DNA of 64,000 nt, from NCBI RefSeq assembly GCF_008000895.1, contig NZ_CP042823.1, positions 1,240,001-1,304,000 on the forward strand, read 5' to 3'. The position numbers and the translations under genes are program-made. This document shows positions 52,547-60,931 of the stretch, piece by piece. Source of the DNA: Methylobacterium sp. WL1. GTDB lineage: Bacteria; Pseudomonadota; Alphaproteobacteria; Rhizobiales; Beijerinckiaceae. The notes below the pieces were generated by a model. It was not told the origin of the DNA, ran no database searches, and was given only the letters and a program-made list of their open reading frames with translations. Each line of letters begins with the position of its first letter. The first letter of the stretch is position 1.

Positions 52547-52562
52547 TCCCGGCGATCCGGGC

Positions 52563-52763
52563 CTATCGCTTCGCTTCGAGGGCCGGCGCCTCGATCAGCG
52601 GGATCAACGGCTTCAGGTCGATGACCGGTCCGCCGATGTCGAAGTAGTCGTTCTCGCAGGCCAGTTCCTCGTCCTCGTCCCGCCGCCCGGACGGCAGGAT
52701 GGACGACAGCATTCCGAGGCACAAAGCACCGGCGATGAGGGCAACAAGGATCGCGACGCTCAT
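52563..52763 (-). CDS. Small single-pass membrane protein
   Basis: A 66-residue protein. The N terminus MSVAILVALIAGALCLGMLSS is a membrane helix. The rest is charged (GRRDEDEELACENDYFDIGG) and ends in PVIDLKPLIPLIEAPAL. No family is recognised. It converges with the small acidic-protein gene. Confidence 0.62.
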   Translation of the reverse strand: MSVAILVALIAGALCLGMLSSILPSGRRDEDEELACENDYFDIGGPVIDLKPLIPLIEAPALEAKR

Positions 52764-52856
52764 GGCGGAACACTCGGACGAAGCGGACGCGTAGAATCAG
52801 GCACCCTCGAGATTAAGACGAAGTTCCTTTGCCGTGCAATGCGAAAGACGAGCCGG

Positions 52857-53339
52857 TCACGATTGGGCCGGGACCTTGTCCTGCTGGTGCTCGACTTCGT
52901 CGCGCACGCCGTGACCCGCCATCAGGATCTCGGTCATGAACGCCCCGATCGCAGCGACCGTGCAGACCAGTGCCGCACCGAAGCAGGCGAACAGGATCGA
53001 GGCGGTCGCCGCATCGCGCATCGCTCCGACGAACAGCGTCAGCACCGCCATCCCGATCAGGCAAGCGCCGAGCGAGGCGAGGACCACGGCGACATCAAGC
53101 ACGAAGGAGCGCCGCCGCAGGAAGGTCAGCCTGCGGGACAGGCGCGCGGCCTCCATGTCGGTCGCCTTGGCGATCTGTCCCGAGAGGGCATCGACCTTGT
53201 CGGAGATTCGGCCGAGACGGGCGGAGAACACGTTCAGCAGGGTTGCGAGCGCCGACAGGAGGAAAGCCGGCGCCAGGGCGACCTGGATGATGTGGGCGAT
53301 GCTGTCGGGCTCGGTGGAGCTCAAGGAGAAGCCGAACAT
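52857..53339 (-). CDS. DUF2721-like membrane protein
   Basis: A 160-residue membrane protein starting MFGFSLSSTEPDSIAHIIQVALAP. It has about three hydrophobic segments (AFLLSALATLLNVF, FVLDVAVVLASLGACLIGMAVLTLF, ILFACFGAALVCTVAAIGAF) with a charged loop RLGRISDKVDALSGQIAKATDMEAARLSRRL between the first two. This pattern matches the DUF2721 family of unknown function. The longer frame to 53369 has no better start. Confidence 0.75.
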   Translation of the reverse strand: MFGFSLSSTEPDSIAHIIQVALAPAFLLSALATLLNVFSARLGRISDKVDALSGQIAKATDMEAARLSRRLTFLRRRSFVLDVAVVLASLGACLIGMAVLTLFVGAMRDAATASILFACFGAALVCTVAAIGAFMTEILMAGHGVRDEVEHQQDKVPAQS

Positions 53340-53915
53340 GGGCGCGCTACGCTCGCGGACGTGGCGCAACCGCCCGGTCTCTGGCGCCGCCCCGCGCGAC
53401 GGCGGATGATCTCGGGTTCAGCATGCCGGGAGCGTCACCACAGGATGGCGTCCGAGCGCAACCCGCGGACCACGCCGCGGGGCCGGGGCATGCCCGCGCC
53501 ACGCAGACTGTTCGCGGGATGGCGGTTATTCGCCGAGGGTTTACAGCCCCCGCACAGGCGGCAGGGGGCGTTAATTAATCTTAACACCCATCAATAGTCC
53601 CGGACGGGCTTGCGAGGCGCCGGCCACTCCGATCTAAGTGAGCACGAAGCTTCCTGGTTGGTCCTGGGAATGTTCTCGAGCAAACTAAAGCCCCGTCTGC
53701 CTCGTGCGGCGGGGTTTTTTGCTGCCGGAAACGTCGAGATACAAATCTTCGGGCTCAAGTGGCATTCTTGGGCGCGGGATGTGCTCAATCGCACGGACCC
53801 AACCACCGGTCCGGGACCCTGGAGGCGCTGTTGCAGCGCTGCACTATCGCGTTTCCCCGACCTGCCGTCTCTGTTGCCGGGCACACATCCCGCCGAACGG
53901 GAGACAGAGGACCCG
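53340..53915. other. Long leader region with a strong internal terminator
   Basis: Between the DUF2721 gene and porin copy 2 lie about 575 bases without a convincing protein gene. A+T-richer sequence at 53565-53600, a strong terminator at 53687-53720 and a further ~195 bases before the porin ATG suggest a small RNA or a leader with attenuation. Confidence 0.45.
53600..53720 (+). ncRNA. Candidate small RNA or porin leader ending in a rho-independent terminator
   Basis: AAAGCCCCG pairs with CGGGGTTTT (53687-53695 with 53710-53718) and continues in a run of six T (53715-53720), a textbook terminator on the plus strand with no upstream plus-strand gene for over 1 kb. An A+T-rich, promoter-like stretch lies near 53565-53595. 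The 5' end is a guess. Confidence 0.4.
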
Positions 53916-54752
53916 ATGATCAAGAAGCTTCTTCTCGCGAGCGCCGCCACGGCCCTCCTGACCGGCGCCGCCTCGGCCGCCGACCTGCCGCGCCGCGCCG
54001 CCCCGCCGCCGATCTTCACCCCGGTGCCCGTGTTCACCTGGACCGGCGCTTACTTCGGTATCAACGCCGGCTACGCCTTCGACGCCAGCAGCCGCTCCAA
54101 CAATTCGGTCTTCGGCATCCCGGCCCCCTACGCCGCCGTCGGCACCACCGCCACCTTCCGCGACCGCAGCCAGGACGGCTTCTCGGGCGGCGCCCAGGTC
54201 GGCTACAACTATCAGTTCACCCCGGGCTCGGGCGTGGTCGTCGGCATCGAGGCCGACGCCCAGTACCTCGACTTCGGCCGCAACCGGAACAACGCCTTCA
54301 TCAGCGGCGCCGTCGCCCCGGGCTACTACGTCACCGACCCACGCGGCCTGTCGAGCCTCGACTATTTCGGCACCGTGCGCGGCCGCCTCGGCTACGCCTT
54401 CGATCGCACCCTCGTGTACGGCACCGGCGGCTTCGCCTACGGCTCGGGCAGCGCTGACCGCTCGTTCGGCGGCTACGCCGGCAACGACAGCTTCCGCACC
54501 GGCTACGCCGTCGGCGGCGGCATCGAGTACGCGCTCCCCACAGACTCGTTCCTGAACTTCTTCCGTTCGAGCGCCGTGACGCTCAAGGTCGAAGGCCTGT
54601 ACGTCAACCTTGATCGCGGCAACCGCAACCAGGGTGCCCTAGTGGTCAACGCCGCCAACCTCGTCCCGGCCTACTACAGCCCGATCGGTCGTCGCGACGA
54701 CGAGTTCGCCGTCGTCCGCGCCGGCCTGAACTACAAGTTCGGCTCGTACTGA
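53916..54752 (+). CDS. Omp25/RopB-like outer-membrane beta-barrel protein (copy 2)
   Basis: A 278-residue paralogue of the protein at 50554-51387. It has MIKKLLLASAATALLTG as signal, the same PPIFTPVPVFTWTGAYFGIN start, GTVRGRLGYAFDRTLVYGTGGFAYG and an identical C terminus AVVRAGLNYKFGSY. The copies differ mainly in an exposed-loop segment after YAFDASS. AGAGGA lies 5 bases before the ATG. Its leader carries a terminator (53687-53720), hinting at separate regulation from copy 1. Confidence 0.92.
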   Translation: MIKKLLLASAATALLTGAASAADLPRRAAPPPIFTPVPVFTWTGAYFGINAGYAFDASSRSNNSVFGIPAPYAAVGTTATFRDRSQDGFSGGAQVGYNYQFTPGSGVVVGIEADAQYLDFGRNRNNAFISGAVAPGYYVTDPRGLSSLDYFGTVRGRLGYAFDRTLVYGTGGFAYGSGSADRSFGGYAGNDSFRTGYAVGGGIEYALPTDSFLNFFRSSAVTLKVEGLYVNLDRGNRNQGALVVNAANLVPAYYSPIGRRDDEFAVVRAGLNYKFGSY

Positions 54753-54820
54753 GCAGCGCCGCCGAAACCCCTTGACCTAAGCATCCCCAGCCCGATCAGA
54801 CTGGCCGCTTGGTCGAGAAG

Positions 54821-54845
54821 CGTCCCGGGATCACATCCCGGGACG
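54821..54845. terminator. Hairpin between convergent genes
   Basis: CGTCCCGGGA and TCCCGGGACG form a perfect 10-bp stem with a TCACA loop between porin copy 2 and the gene ending at 54867; it could serve both. Confidence 0.75.
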
Positions 54846-54866
54846 TCTTCATCTGTGCGGTCCCGG

Positions 54867-55373
54867 TCAGGCTTGGACGGCGTGCTCCAGTTCGGCCTTC
54901 GACATCCGCGAGCGGCCGGAGACGTTCTGCGCCCTGGCCTTGCGCATCAGCTCCGCCTTCGTGGTGCCTTCGCGGCCGCCCTTGCGCGCCGCCGCCGCCT
55001 TCTCGGCCGCGGCCTTGGGCTGCTTCGAGAACTGCTTACCATTGCGCGTGTCCGCGCGCTTCTTGGCGGTGCTGGCCGCATATTCCGCATCGGTCAGGCT
55101 CTCGCGGGCCTTCCTGGGCAGGTAGCGCTCACCGGTCTCGCCGCTCTCGGCGCCGGACTTCGTGCCCCATTCCTCCTCGGTCCACTGCGTGAGGTGGTTG
55201 TCGGACGCCTTCTTGCCGGCGTAGCCGCCGCCTTCCTTCTTGTATTCCGCGGTCGCCATCTGAGCCTTGCGGGCCGACCATTGACCGGGCTTGCCGCCCT
55301 TGTCGGATTCGGTGACCGCGTGCTTGACCGTCTCCCACAGCTTCGGATCTGTCTTCTTGGCGGTTCCTGACAT
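54867..55373 (-). CDS. DUF5872-like, lysine-rich stress-type protein
   Basis: A 168-residue basic, hydrophilic protein with almost no hydrophobic core. Motifs are DPKLWETVKHAVTESDKGGK, WSARKAQMATAEYKKEGGGY, HLTQWTEEEWGTKSGAE and RYLPRKARESLTDAEYAAS. The C-terminal segment TTKAELMRKARAQNVSGRSRMSKAELEHAV resembles a SAP-like or Rho-N-like nucleic-acid-binding helix pair. The first part is like DUF5872 proteins. A candidate EcfG promoter precedes it, suggesting a general-stress gene, perhaps DNA-associated. The exact role is unknown. Confidence 0.78.
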   Translation of the reverse strand: MSGTAKKTDPKLWETVKHAVTESDKGGKPGQWSARKAQMATAEYKKEGGGYAGKKASDNHLTQWTEEEWGTKSGAESGETGERYLPRKARESLTDAEYAASTAKKRADTRNGKQFSKQPKAAAEKAAAARKGGREGTTKAELMRKARAQNVSGRSRMSKAELEHAVQA

Positions 55374-55405
55374 CGCTGCGCCTCGCGATTGTAGATTTGG
55401 CCGTC

Positions 55406-55430
55406 AACACCACGGCTGTCGCGGTGTTCC
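55406..55430 (-). promoter_or_regulatory. Candidate EcfG-dependent promoter
   Basis: Minus-strand GGAAC (55430-55426), 17 bases, then GTT (55408-55406) exactly match the alphaproteobacterial EcfG consensus, 33 bp before the start at 55373. Confidence 0.6.
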
Positions 55431-55555
55431 TGCATGCGCATCCGGCACGCTGCGACCGAACGTCGGGCGCGCCGCGCCGACATCCCGGCGGCCCCGGGCG
55501 AAGCGGCCGGATACCGGAGGCGTCTCGGGCGGTTGCCTCCGAAAGGGAGTCCCGC

Positions 55556-55741
55556 ATGCCCGACGGACCGACGGCCGACACGCAAGACCTCGCCGAGACC
55601 GAGTCTGACGCCCACCGCCGGGCGCGGGCGACCGCCAGACATCAGCCCGCCCCTCCGGCTGCCGCCAGCCCCGACCGGGCAGCCCCGGACGAGGGCCCGA
55701 AGGTCAGCTCGCCCGACGCGAAAGGATCCCAGCATGGCTGA
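55556..55741 (+). CDS. Small hydrophilic protein
   Basis: A 61-residue Asp/Ala/Pro-rich protein (MPDGPTADTQDLAETESDAH at the start). GGGAG sits 6 bases before the ATG. It overlaps the following small gene by 8 bases, so both are probably one transcript. Likely intrinsically disordered; no family known. Confidence 0.5.
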   Translation: MPDGPTADTQDLAETESDAHRRARATARHQPAPPAAASPDRAAPDEGPKVSSPDAKGSQHG

Positions 55742-55943
55742 CGTGCCCGCCGACACGCAGGCGCAGCGGATGCCCCACGGCAAGCCGAAGAGCGAGGGAC
55801 TGGCCAACGCCCCGCTCGATACGGCCACCGGCACGGTCAAACCCCAGGACGGCCCGATGGATCGAGCCGGCACCGAGGCGGAGGAGGCAGCCCGGGGTGG
55901 CACCAGCCTTGGAGCGGAGCGCGACAAGCCCGGCGGCCGTTAG
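55734..55943 (+). CDS. Small hydrophilic protein, probable stress type
   Basis: A 69-residue disordered-looking protein (MADVPADTQAQRMPHGKPKS, then ATGTVKPQDGPMDRAGTEAEEAARGGTSLG). AAGGA is 8 bases before the ATG. The composition (Gly, Ala, Lys, Glu, Asp) resembles hydrophilins. The partner gene upstream overlaps it. Function unknown. Confidence 0.55.
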   Translation: MADVPADTQAQRMPHGKPKSEGLANAPLDTATGTVKPQDGPMDRAGTEAEEAARGGTSLGAERDKPGGR

Positions 55944-56082
55944 GCCGGCCCCGGACCAGCGGACTCATTCATGTTTCCGGGCGGTCAAAGCGGGGGTCAG
56001 CCGGCATTCAGGCCGCAGGACCGATCTCACCCTCAGCCTGCGCCGGGCGGACCCGGCGCAGGTTTGCACAGAGGGTCTGATC

Positions 56083-56352
56083 ATGATGCACGTGAAGATG
56101 CTCGCGGCGGTTGCAGCCGTGGCCGGCGGTCTCGGCTTGGCGTCCGCAGGCGCCGCGCCGCTGGCACCGATGGCCGCCGACGCCATCACCGGCACCGCCC
56201 CGATCACAGCGATCGCCTACGGGTGCGGCCCCGGTTTCGCCCCCGGGCCCTACGGCCGCTGCCGCCCGATCTATCGCCGGCCGCGCTTCTACGGTCCCCG
56301 CTGCTTCTTCCGCCCGACGCCCTTCGGCCCGCGGCGCGTCTGCCGCTACTGA
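56083..56352 (+). CDS. Exported GCG/CRPN-like small protein
   Basis: An 89-residue protein: signal peptide (MLAAVAAVAGGLGLASAGAA), then ITAIAYGCGPGFAPGPYGRC and RPIYRRPRFYGPRCFFRP ending RRVCRY. The G-C-G-P-G-x5-G-P-Y-G-x-C-R-P core is the GCG-CRPN type motif seen in many small exported Hyphomicrobiales proteins, with disulfide-forming cysteines. Function unknown. Confidence 0.78.
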   Translation: MMHVKMLAAVAAVAGGLGLASAGAAPLAPMAADAITGTAPITAIAYGCGPGFAPGPYGRCRPIYRRPRFYGPRCFFRPTPFGPRRVCRY

Positions 56353-56488
56353 AGCTGCCGCGTGCCGGGGCTCGACGCCCCGGCCGCACCGTGACCGGGA
56401 TTTATTTCCGGCCGTCGAAAAAGCGCAGCGGCGCCGGCACCGAACCCCGGGCCGCCTCGGCGGTTGGACCTGAGGTCAGGAGTTTGTC

Positions 56489-56698
56489 ATGGCCCGGGAT
56501 CAGAGCGGCAGCGCCCAACCCTCTCCGGAGGATCGGAAGGCGAGCGCGCGCGCCGGCCGGAAACGGCTCGGCGCGAACGGCTATCCGCAGGCGGCCCCGG
56601 CCGCCGAAGGCCGGGACGCGGCCGAGGGCGGGACGGAATGCAGGGCGCCGGAACCAGCCCCCGCCGCGGTCGAGGACGGCACCGAAAAGGCGTTGTAG
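56489..56698 (+). CDS. Small hydrophilic protein
   Basis: A 69-residue Ala/Arg/Glu-rich protein (MARDQSGSAQPSPEDRKASA at the start, ending VEDGTEKAL). AGGAG is 7 bases before the ATG. Likely disordered. It sits in a run of similar small genes between 55.5 and 56.7 kb. Confidence 0.5.
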   Translation: MARDQSGSAQPSPEDRKASARAGRKRLGANGYPQAAPAAEGRDAAEGGTECRAPEPAPAAVEDGTEKAL

Positions 56699-57026
56699 CA
56701 CGTCACGCAAGCGGCCCAGGGACCGCGCGGACCGGCAACCGTCGCCCGCGGAGGCTCGTGTCCGGTCCTGCCCCGACCCTTCGGCCTCCCTCCGAGGCAG
56801 CCGAACGGAGCGACACCGGTCTGGCGCAAGGAACGCATAGAAACGCATCCCGAGGGCGCCCCGGTCGGGATCCGGGCCGTTATCGCGGCTTGGCGCGTTT
56901 CTTCCATTCGTAGCCGGTGGGCAGGCCAGGCATGACCGGGCAGTTGCGCCTCCGGCGTGGAGCCGGCTTTCGCGGAAAAGGCGTCGCAGGCCATGACGGG
57001 GCCCTGCGGCTGGGACAGGCAAACCG
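56699..57026. other. Intergenic region before sdaA
   Basis: No confident gene. On the minus strand the short stretch ending at 56880 reads PVMPGLPTGYEWKKRAKPR before a stop and could be the remnant or end of a small gene, but no start or upstream domain supports it. Confidence 0.3.
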
Positions 57027-58418
57027 ATGTTTCTGAGCGTGTTCGATGTGTTCAAACCGGGCCTCGGCCCCTCCTCGTCCCACACGATGGGGCCGATGAC
57101 GGCTGCGGCCGACTTCTTGGACCTGCTGCGCCGGCATGATTCGCACGCAGGGGCGGCCGCCCTCCGGGCGACACTGCACGGCTCGCTGGCGTTCACCGGG
57201 CGGGGACACGCCACCGACCGCGCCGTCGCGCTCGGTCTCCTCGGTTTCCGGCCGGCCGATATCCCCATGGACGACGCCGAACGTGCGCTCGAGGCACTGC
57301 GCGTCGAGAAGCGCCTCGCTCCGGCGGGCCTGCCGGTCCTCGCCTTCGATCCGGCGACGGCGATCATCTTCGATTACGGACCGCCGCTGCCCGGTCACGC
57401 GAACGGCCTGGTGATCACCGCCCTCGACGCGGCGGACGCGCCGCTCGTCTCCGAGACCTACTACTCGATCGGCGGCGGCTTCGTCGTCACCGCGGCCCAG
57501 CGCGCGGCCGATGTGCCGCCCCCCACCGCGGCCGCGGACCTGCGGCTGTGGCCGTACCCGTTCGAGACCTCGGCCGCGATGCTGCGCATGGCCCGCGACA
57601 GCGGCCTGTCGGTGGCCGCGATGAAACGTGCGAACGAGGCCGTCGGTCGCTCCGACACGGAGGTCGATGCGGGCCTCACCCGGATCTGGCAGGCCATGAA
57701 TGCCTGCGTCGAGCGGGGCCTCGCCCGCGAGGGCGAATTGCCCGGCGGCCTGCGGGTCAAGCGCCGTGCCAAGCGGATCCGGGACCAGCTCGACCGCGAG
57801 CACGGCTCGAATACCGCCCAACCCCACGTCATGGCGGACTGGCTGAGCGTCTACGCCATGGCGGTCAACGAGGAGAACGCCGCCGGAGGACAAGTCGTGA
57901 CCGCGCCGACCAACGGTGCCGCCGGCGTCGTTCCGGCGGTGATTCGGTACTACATCGACCATTGCATCGGCGCGGATCCGGGCCGGATCCCGGAGTTCCT
58001 CCTGACCGCCGCGGCCATCGGCGGGCTGATCAAGCACAACGCTTCGATCTCCGGGGCGGAGGCCGGCTGCCAGGGGGAGGTCGGCTCGGCCAGCGCCATG
58101 GCGGCGGCCGGCCTCTGCGCCGTGCTCGGCGGGACGCCCGCCCAGGTCGAGAACGCCGCCGAGATCGCCCTGGAACATCACTTGGGGATGACCTGCGACC
58201 CGGTGGCCGGCCTGGTGCAGGTGCCCTGCATCGAGCGCAACGGGATCGGTGCCACCAAGGCGGTGGCGGCGGCCTCGTTGGCGCTCCGCGGCGACGGCTC
58301 GCATTTCATGCCGCTGGACAATTGCATCGCGGCGATGCGGCAGACCGGCGAGGAGATGAGCGCGAAATACAAGGAGACGAGCCTGGCCGGGCTCGCGGTG
58401 AACCTGCCGGAATGCTGA
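57027..58418 (+). CDS. sdaA: L-serine ammonia-lyase (iron-sulfur-dependent)
   Basis: A 463-residue single-chain L-serine dehydratase converting serine to pyruvate and ammonia. The N-terminal beta domain shows [21 protein letters not shown]; the alpha domain has [51 protein letters not shown] and [23 protein letters not shown]. The three cysteines (GCQGEVG, MTCDPV, VPCIER) are the [4Fe-4S] ligands. Length is as for the E. coli SdaA type. It stands alone; the 3' end is separated from convergent small genes by 44 bp. Confidence 0.95.
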   Translation: MFLSVFDVFKPGLGPSSSHTMGPMTAAADFLDLLRRHDSHAGAAALRATLHGSLAFTGRGHATDRAVALGLLGFRPADIPMDDAERALEALRVEKRLAPAGLPVLAFDPATAIIFDYGPPLPGHANGLVITALDAADAPLVSETYYSIGGGFVVTAAQRAADVPPPTAAADLRLWPYPFETSAAMLRMARDSGLSVAAMKRANEAVGRSDTEVDAGLTRIWQAMNACVERGLAREGELPGGLRVKRRAKRIRDQLDREHGSNTAQPHVMADWLSVYAMAVNEENAAGGQVVTAPTNGAAGVVPAVIRYYIDHCIGADPGRIPEFLLTAAAIGGLIKHNASISGAEAGCQGEVGSASAMAAAGLCAVLGGTPAQVENAAEIALEHHLGMTCDPVAGLVQVPCIERNGIGATKAVAAASLALRGDGSHFMPLDNCIAAMRQTGEEMSAKYKETSLAGLAVNLPEC

Positions 58419-58461
58419 CCGGGCCAATCCCTAAACAAGCGGCACCCGCGTCAGGCGGCGA

Positions 58462-58707
58462 TCAGGATTTGAGATCGGCGGTGACACGGCCGGCGCTGCG
58501 CACCGGGCCGTCTCGGCCCTCGACCAGCGCGCGCAGGTCCGCCTCGTCCAGCGGCTGCCCGTCCGGCCCGGTGATGCTGATGCTGTCGTGACCGGCGGCC
58601 CGAAAATCGCCCAGCTTCTTGAGCGCCCATTCCGGCGTCGGGCAATTGTACGTCGCGGTCCCGTGGGGTTTCCTCGCCCGCACGACGAAGAGCGGTGCGG
58701 CCGTCAT
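58462..58707 (-). CDS. Small conserved protein
   Basis: An 81-residue protein (MTAAPLFVVRARKPHGTATY, then CPTPEWALKKLGDFRAAGHDSISITGPDGQPLDEADLRAL). A small alpha/beta arrangement is likely. It overlaps the stop of the preceding gene (58704-58940) by four bases, so the two are coupled. No function is known. Confidence 0.62.
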   Translation of the reverse strand: MTAAPLFVVRARKPHGTATYNCPTPEWALKKLGDFRAAGHDSISITGPDGQPLDEADLRALVEGRDGPVRSAGRVTADLKS

Positions 58708-58940
58708 TCGAGTTCGATGCCCGCCGCGCCGAGGATGACGCGCTGCTTCAGGATCGCGATTCGATGGGTCCGGATCGTGTGCTCGATCTGGGTGACGCCC
58801 GGATCGTCATCGGTGGCGTTCAGCAGCACGAGCGCGTCCGACAACGCGGCGATCGCGAACTCGTCCAACAGGATGTTGAACGCGAGGCGTTCCCGCAGGG
58901 TCGCGCAGGTGCAGTCAGGCTGGTCTTTCCGCTGCGGCAT
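58704..58940 (-). CDS. Small conserved helical protein
   Basis: A 78-residue protein starting MPQRKDQPDCTCATLRERL, then AFNILLDEFAIAALSDALVLLNAT and IEHTIRTHRIAILKQRVILG. Mostly helical. First gene of a coupled pair. Function unknown; a Cys-x-Cys near the N terminus is noted. Confidence 0.6.
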   Translation of the reverse strand: MPQRKDQPDCTCATLRERLAFNILLDEFAIAALSDALVLLNATDDDPGVTQIEHTIRTHRIAILKQRVILGAAGIELE

Positions 58941-59030
58941 GTTCGATAACGAGCGGGACCGCCGTTGGTTCTCCGGCCGTCGCCCACACACCACCCGGCC
59001 ACGCCCTGCAAGGCAGGCGAACGCAGGTGC

Positions 59031-59062
59031 GCCGGCAGCCCGCCGCAAAGCGGGCTGCCGGC
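59031..59062. terminator. Perfect 13-bp hairpin
   Basis: GCCGGCAGCCCGC and GCGGGCTGCCGGC pair perfectly around a 6-base loop, between two minus-strand genes; probable terminator of the gene at 59135-59338. Confidence 0.6.
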
Positions 59063-59134
59063 ATCGTCACCGAATCAGTGCGGCGCGCCTCAGATCAGGG
59101 ATCGTGAGGTGCCACCGCCCGGAATCATGCGTTT

Positions 59135-59338
59135 TTAGCGACGGCCGCCGTCGGCGCCCGGCTTCATGGCGCGCTCGATGGCCTCCATGGCGCTCTCGAA
59201 CGCCTTCGCCTCGCTGCGGTGCGGACGATCGGATCGCTCGATCAGCTTGCCGCTCCGGCGGATGGCCCATTGGAAATGGCCCTCCGGCTTGGCGATGGGG
59301 GAGACCTCGATGGAGTAGGGGTGTGGTACGTCTGACAT
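59135..59338 (-). CDS. Small conserved protein
   Basis: A 67-residue protein: MSDVPHPYSIEVSPIAKPEG, then HFQWAIRRSGKLIERSDR and a helix SEAKAFESAMEAIERAM. The WAIRRxGK-L-x-RSD pattern and C-terminal helix recur in small alphaproteobacterial proteins of unknown function. A strong hairpin follows it. Confidence 0.62.
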   Translation of the reverse strand: MSDVPHPYSIEVSPIAKPEGHFQWAIRRSGKLIERSDRPHRSEAKAFESAMEAIERAMKPGADGGRR

Positions 59339-59603
59339 AAGTGCCCTATGCCAGCCTTGCCGCGCGGATGCCAGTCACCTGCGGGCATTCCGCGGCGCAA
59401 TCTGTCATGGGCTGGGGGCAACGGACCGGTACGGCACCGCGGGCCCGGGCATCCGGGCGGGCGCGTCGGGCCGGGCACCGCCCCGGCGGCGGCCCCGTGG
59501 GATCCGTCTCGGTCGAGGCGGGTCACCGGGCGCCGTCCTGTGCTACACACCCTGAAACCACGCCGGCGATCCGGCATCGATCACGTTCTTAAGGAGAGTT
59601 GCA

Positions 59604-59990
59604 GTGGCGCGTCCGGACCTTGGTACAAAGCGGATCTGCCCGACGACGGGGAAGAAGTTCTACGACCTCAACAAGGATCCCGTCGTCTCCCCCTACTCGG
59701 GCGAAGTCGTCCCGACCGCGGTCGCGACCTCGTTCGGCCGGACGGCCGCGCCGGTCGTCGCCCGCAAGGAGGCGCCGGTCGAAGAGGAGGACGAGGCCGA
59801 GGGCCCCGAGCTCGTGTCCCTCGATGAGGTCGAGGCCGAGGAGGCCGACAAGGACACCGATACCGAGGGCGACGACGCCCTGGACATCGAGGACGACGGC
59901 GAGACGGTCGAGGACGACACCCTCGTGGTCGACGAGGACGACGACAACACCTCCGACCTCGTCGAGGTCAACGACGACGACGACGAGTAG
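59604..59990 (+). CDS. TIGR02300-family acidic protein
   Basis: A 128-residue protein starting at GTG 59604 (AAGGAGAG about 8 bases upstream). The N-terminal ARPDLGTKRICPTTGKKFYDL and KDPVVSPYSGEVVP are diagnostic of the TIGR02300 family, an alphaproteobacterial protein of unknown function with a very acidic tail; here the last 65 residues are mostly Asp, Glu and Val. The Cys in RICPTTG is conserved. A perfect bidirectional hairpin follows. Confidence 0.9.
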   Translation: MARPDLGTKRICPTTGKKFYDLNKDPVVSPYSGEVVPTAVATSFGRTAAPVVARKEAPVEEEDEAEGPELVSLDEVEAEEADKDTDTEGDDALDIEDDGETVEDDTLVVDEDDDNTSDLVEVNDDDDE

Positions 59991-60002
59991 GATCGTCCGA
60001 AC

Positions 60003-60029
60003 GCGATGACGCCGTCGGGGCGTCATCGC
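60003..60029. terminator. Bidirectional terminator
   Basis: GCGATGACGCC and GGCGTCATCGC form a perfect 11-bp stem around GTCGG between convergent genes; it overlaps the last codons of the minus-strand gene. Confidence 0.75.
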
Positions 60030-60211
60030 GTCGTGGCCGGCGCGAAGGCGTGCACCATGTCGGCCGCGGCCGGATCCGGGACGTGATCCGGCCCCGAGGC
60101 TTGCGTCCGCGTCGCGGGCTCCGCGAAATAGGCGTCGACCGCACGGCCGACCGCCTCCATCGCGATGCGCTCGTCGGTCACCAGGTCCCGGAGCGTGGCC
60201 GTGCCGGGCAT
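60023..60211 (-). CDS. Small hypothetical protein
   Basis: A 62-residue protein, MPGTATLRDLVTDERIAMEA then VGRAVDAYFAEPATRTQA. An amphipathic helix is likely in the first half. The start at 60211 is chosen because the longer frame upstream is Arg-rich and crosses the palindromic repeat. Support is modest. Confidence 0.45.
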   Translation of the reverse strand: MPGTATLRDLVTDERIAMEAVGRAVDAYFAEPATRTQASGPDHVPDPAAADMVHAFAPATTR

Positions 60212-60260
60212 CGGCAAGGTCCTGCACCGCGGGCGGTGAGTCCGACACGTAAGCGACGTT

Positions 60261-60349
60261 CCGAAAGGAGGCCCCCGCCTTTCGGAAGAAGACGATGCGG
60301 ATCGAGGCGCTCGCGCATCGTGCCGGGTCCGATATCCGGCACGATGCGC
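60261..60349. repeat. Interspersed palindromic repeat, copy B
   Basis: Same two-hairpin unit as at 15691-15788: CCGAAAGG with CCTTTCGG, a spacer with AAGACGATGCG, then GCGCATCGTGCCGG with CCGGCACGATGCGC around GATATC-type sequence. Confidence 0.8.
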
Positions 60350-60931
60350 GATGTCGCAGCCCGGGCGGCCGTGCCTGCGGCACCCGCCCCCGACAGGATC
60401 GACAGCGATGGCAATTCCGGCCACGGCACCCCGCGCTTGACGGTCCCGCACGCCACGGGAGCGCTCGTTCCCGGCCGGTCCTGCGGATCATGCACGGCCT
60501 GCTGCCGCATCCTGGAGATCAAGGCCCTGGCCAAACCGGCGGGAATCCTGTGCCGGCACAATTCCGGCCGGGACTGCGGGATCTACCCCGAGCGTCCCGA
60601 GGCCTGCGTGCAATGGCACTGCCTCTGGCGCCGGATCGCGGCCCTGCCGGATGCGCTGAGGCCGGATCGCGCAGGCGTCGTCTTCGCGCTCGAGCGTCGC
60701 AATCCCGGCGCGTCTCCTGGCAAGCGACCTGGCGCGGACGCCCCGGAGGGCGCCTGTATCGTGGGTCGTGCCCTGGACGGCGCGGACGCGTTCGAGCGCT
60801 GGGAGGCGATCGAGGCCTTCGCGATGTTCGTTCGGGAGGGTTCGTTGCCGGTGTGGAAGGCGCATGACCGGCACGCGACCTTGCTCTACCGGGGTCCGGC
60901 GGTCGCCCATTCGTCCGAGGACGAGACGTGA
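60344..60931 (+). CDS. YkgJ-family cysteine-cluster protein
   Basis: A ~195-residue protein with CGSCTACCRIL (C-x2-C-x2-CC), ILCRHNSGRDCGIYPERPEAC and WHCLWR, the eight-cysteine pattern of YkgJ/UPF0153 proteins predicted to bind Zn or Fe-S. The start is uncertain: ATG 60344 lies within the palindromic repeat, and GTG 60371 is an alternative; the first ~40 residues are poorly conserved in character. Function unknown. Confidence 0.75.
   Translation: MRDVAARAAVPAAPAPDRIDSDGNSGHGTPRLTVPHATGALVPGRSCGSCTACCRILEIKALAKPAGILCRHNSGRDCGIYPERPEACVQWHCLWRRIAALPDALRPDRAGVVFALERRNPGASPGKRPGADAPEGACIVGRALDGADAFERWEAIEAFAMFVREGSLPVWKAHDRHATLLYRGPAVAHSSEDET

Noticed and set aside
56880..56994. A small minus-strand gene ending PTGYEWKKRAKPR
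   Set aside because: The end looks protein-like, but no start, ribosome site or upstream domain could be found.
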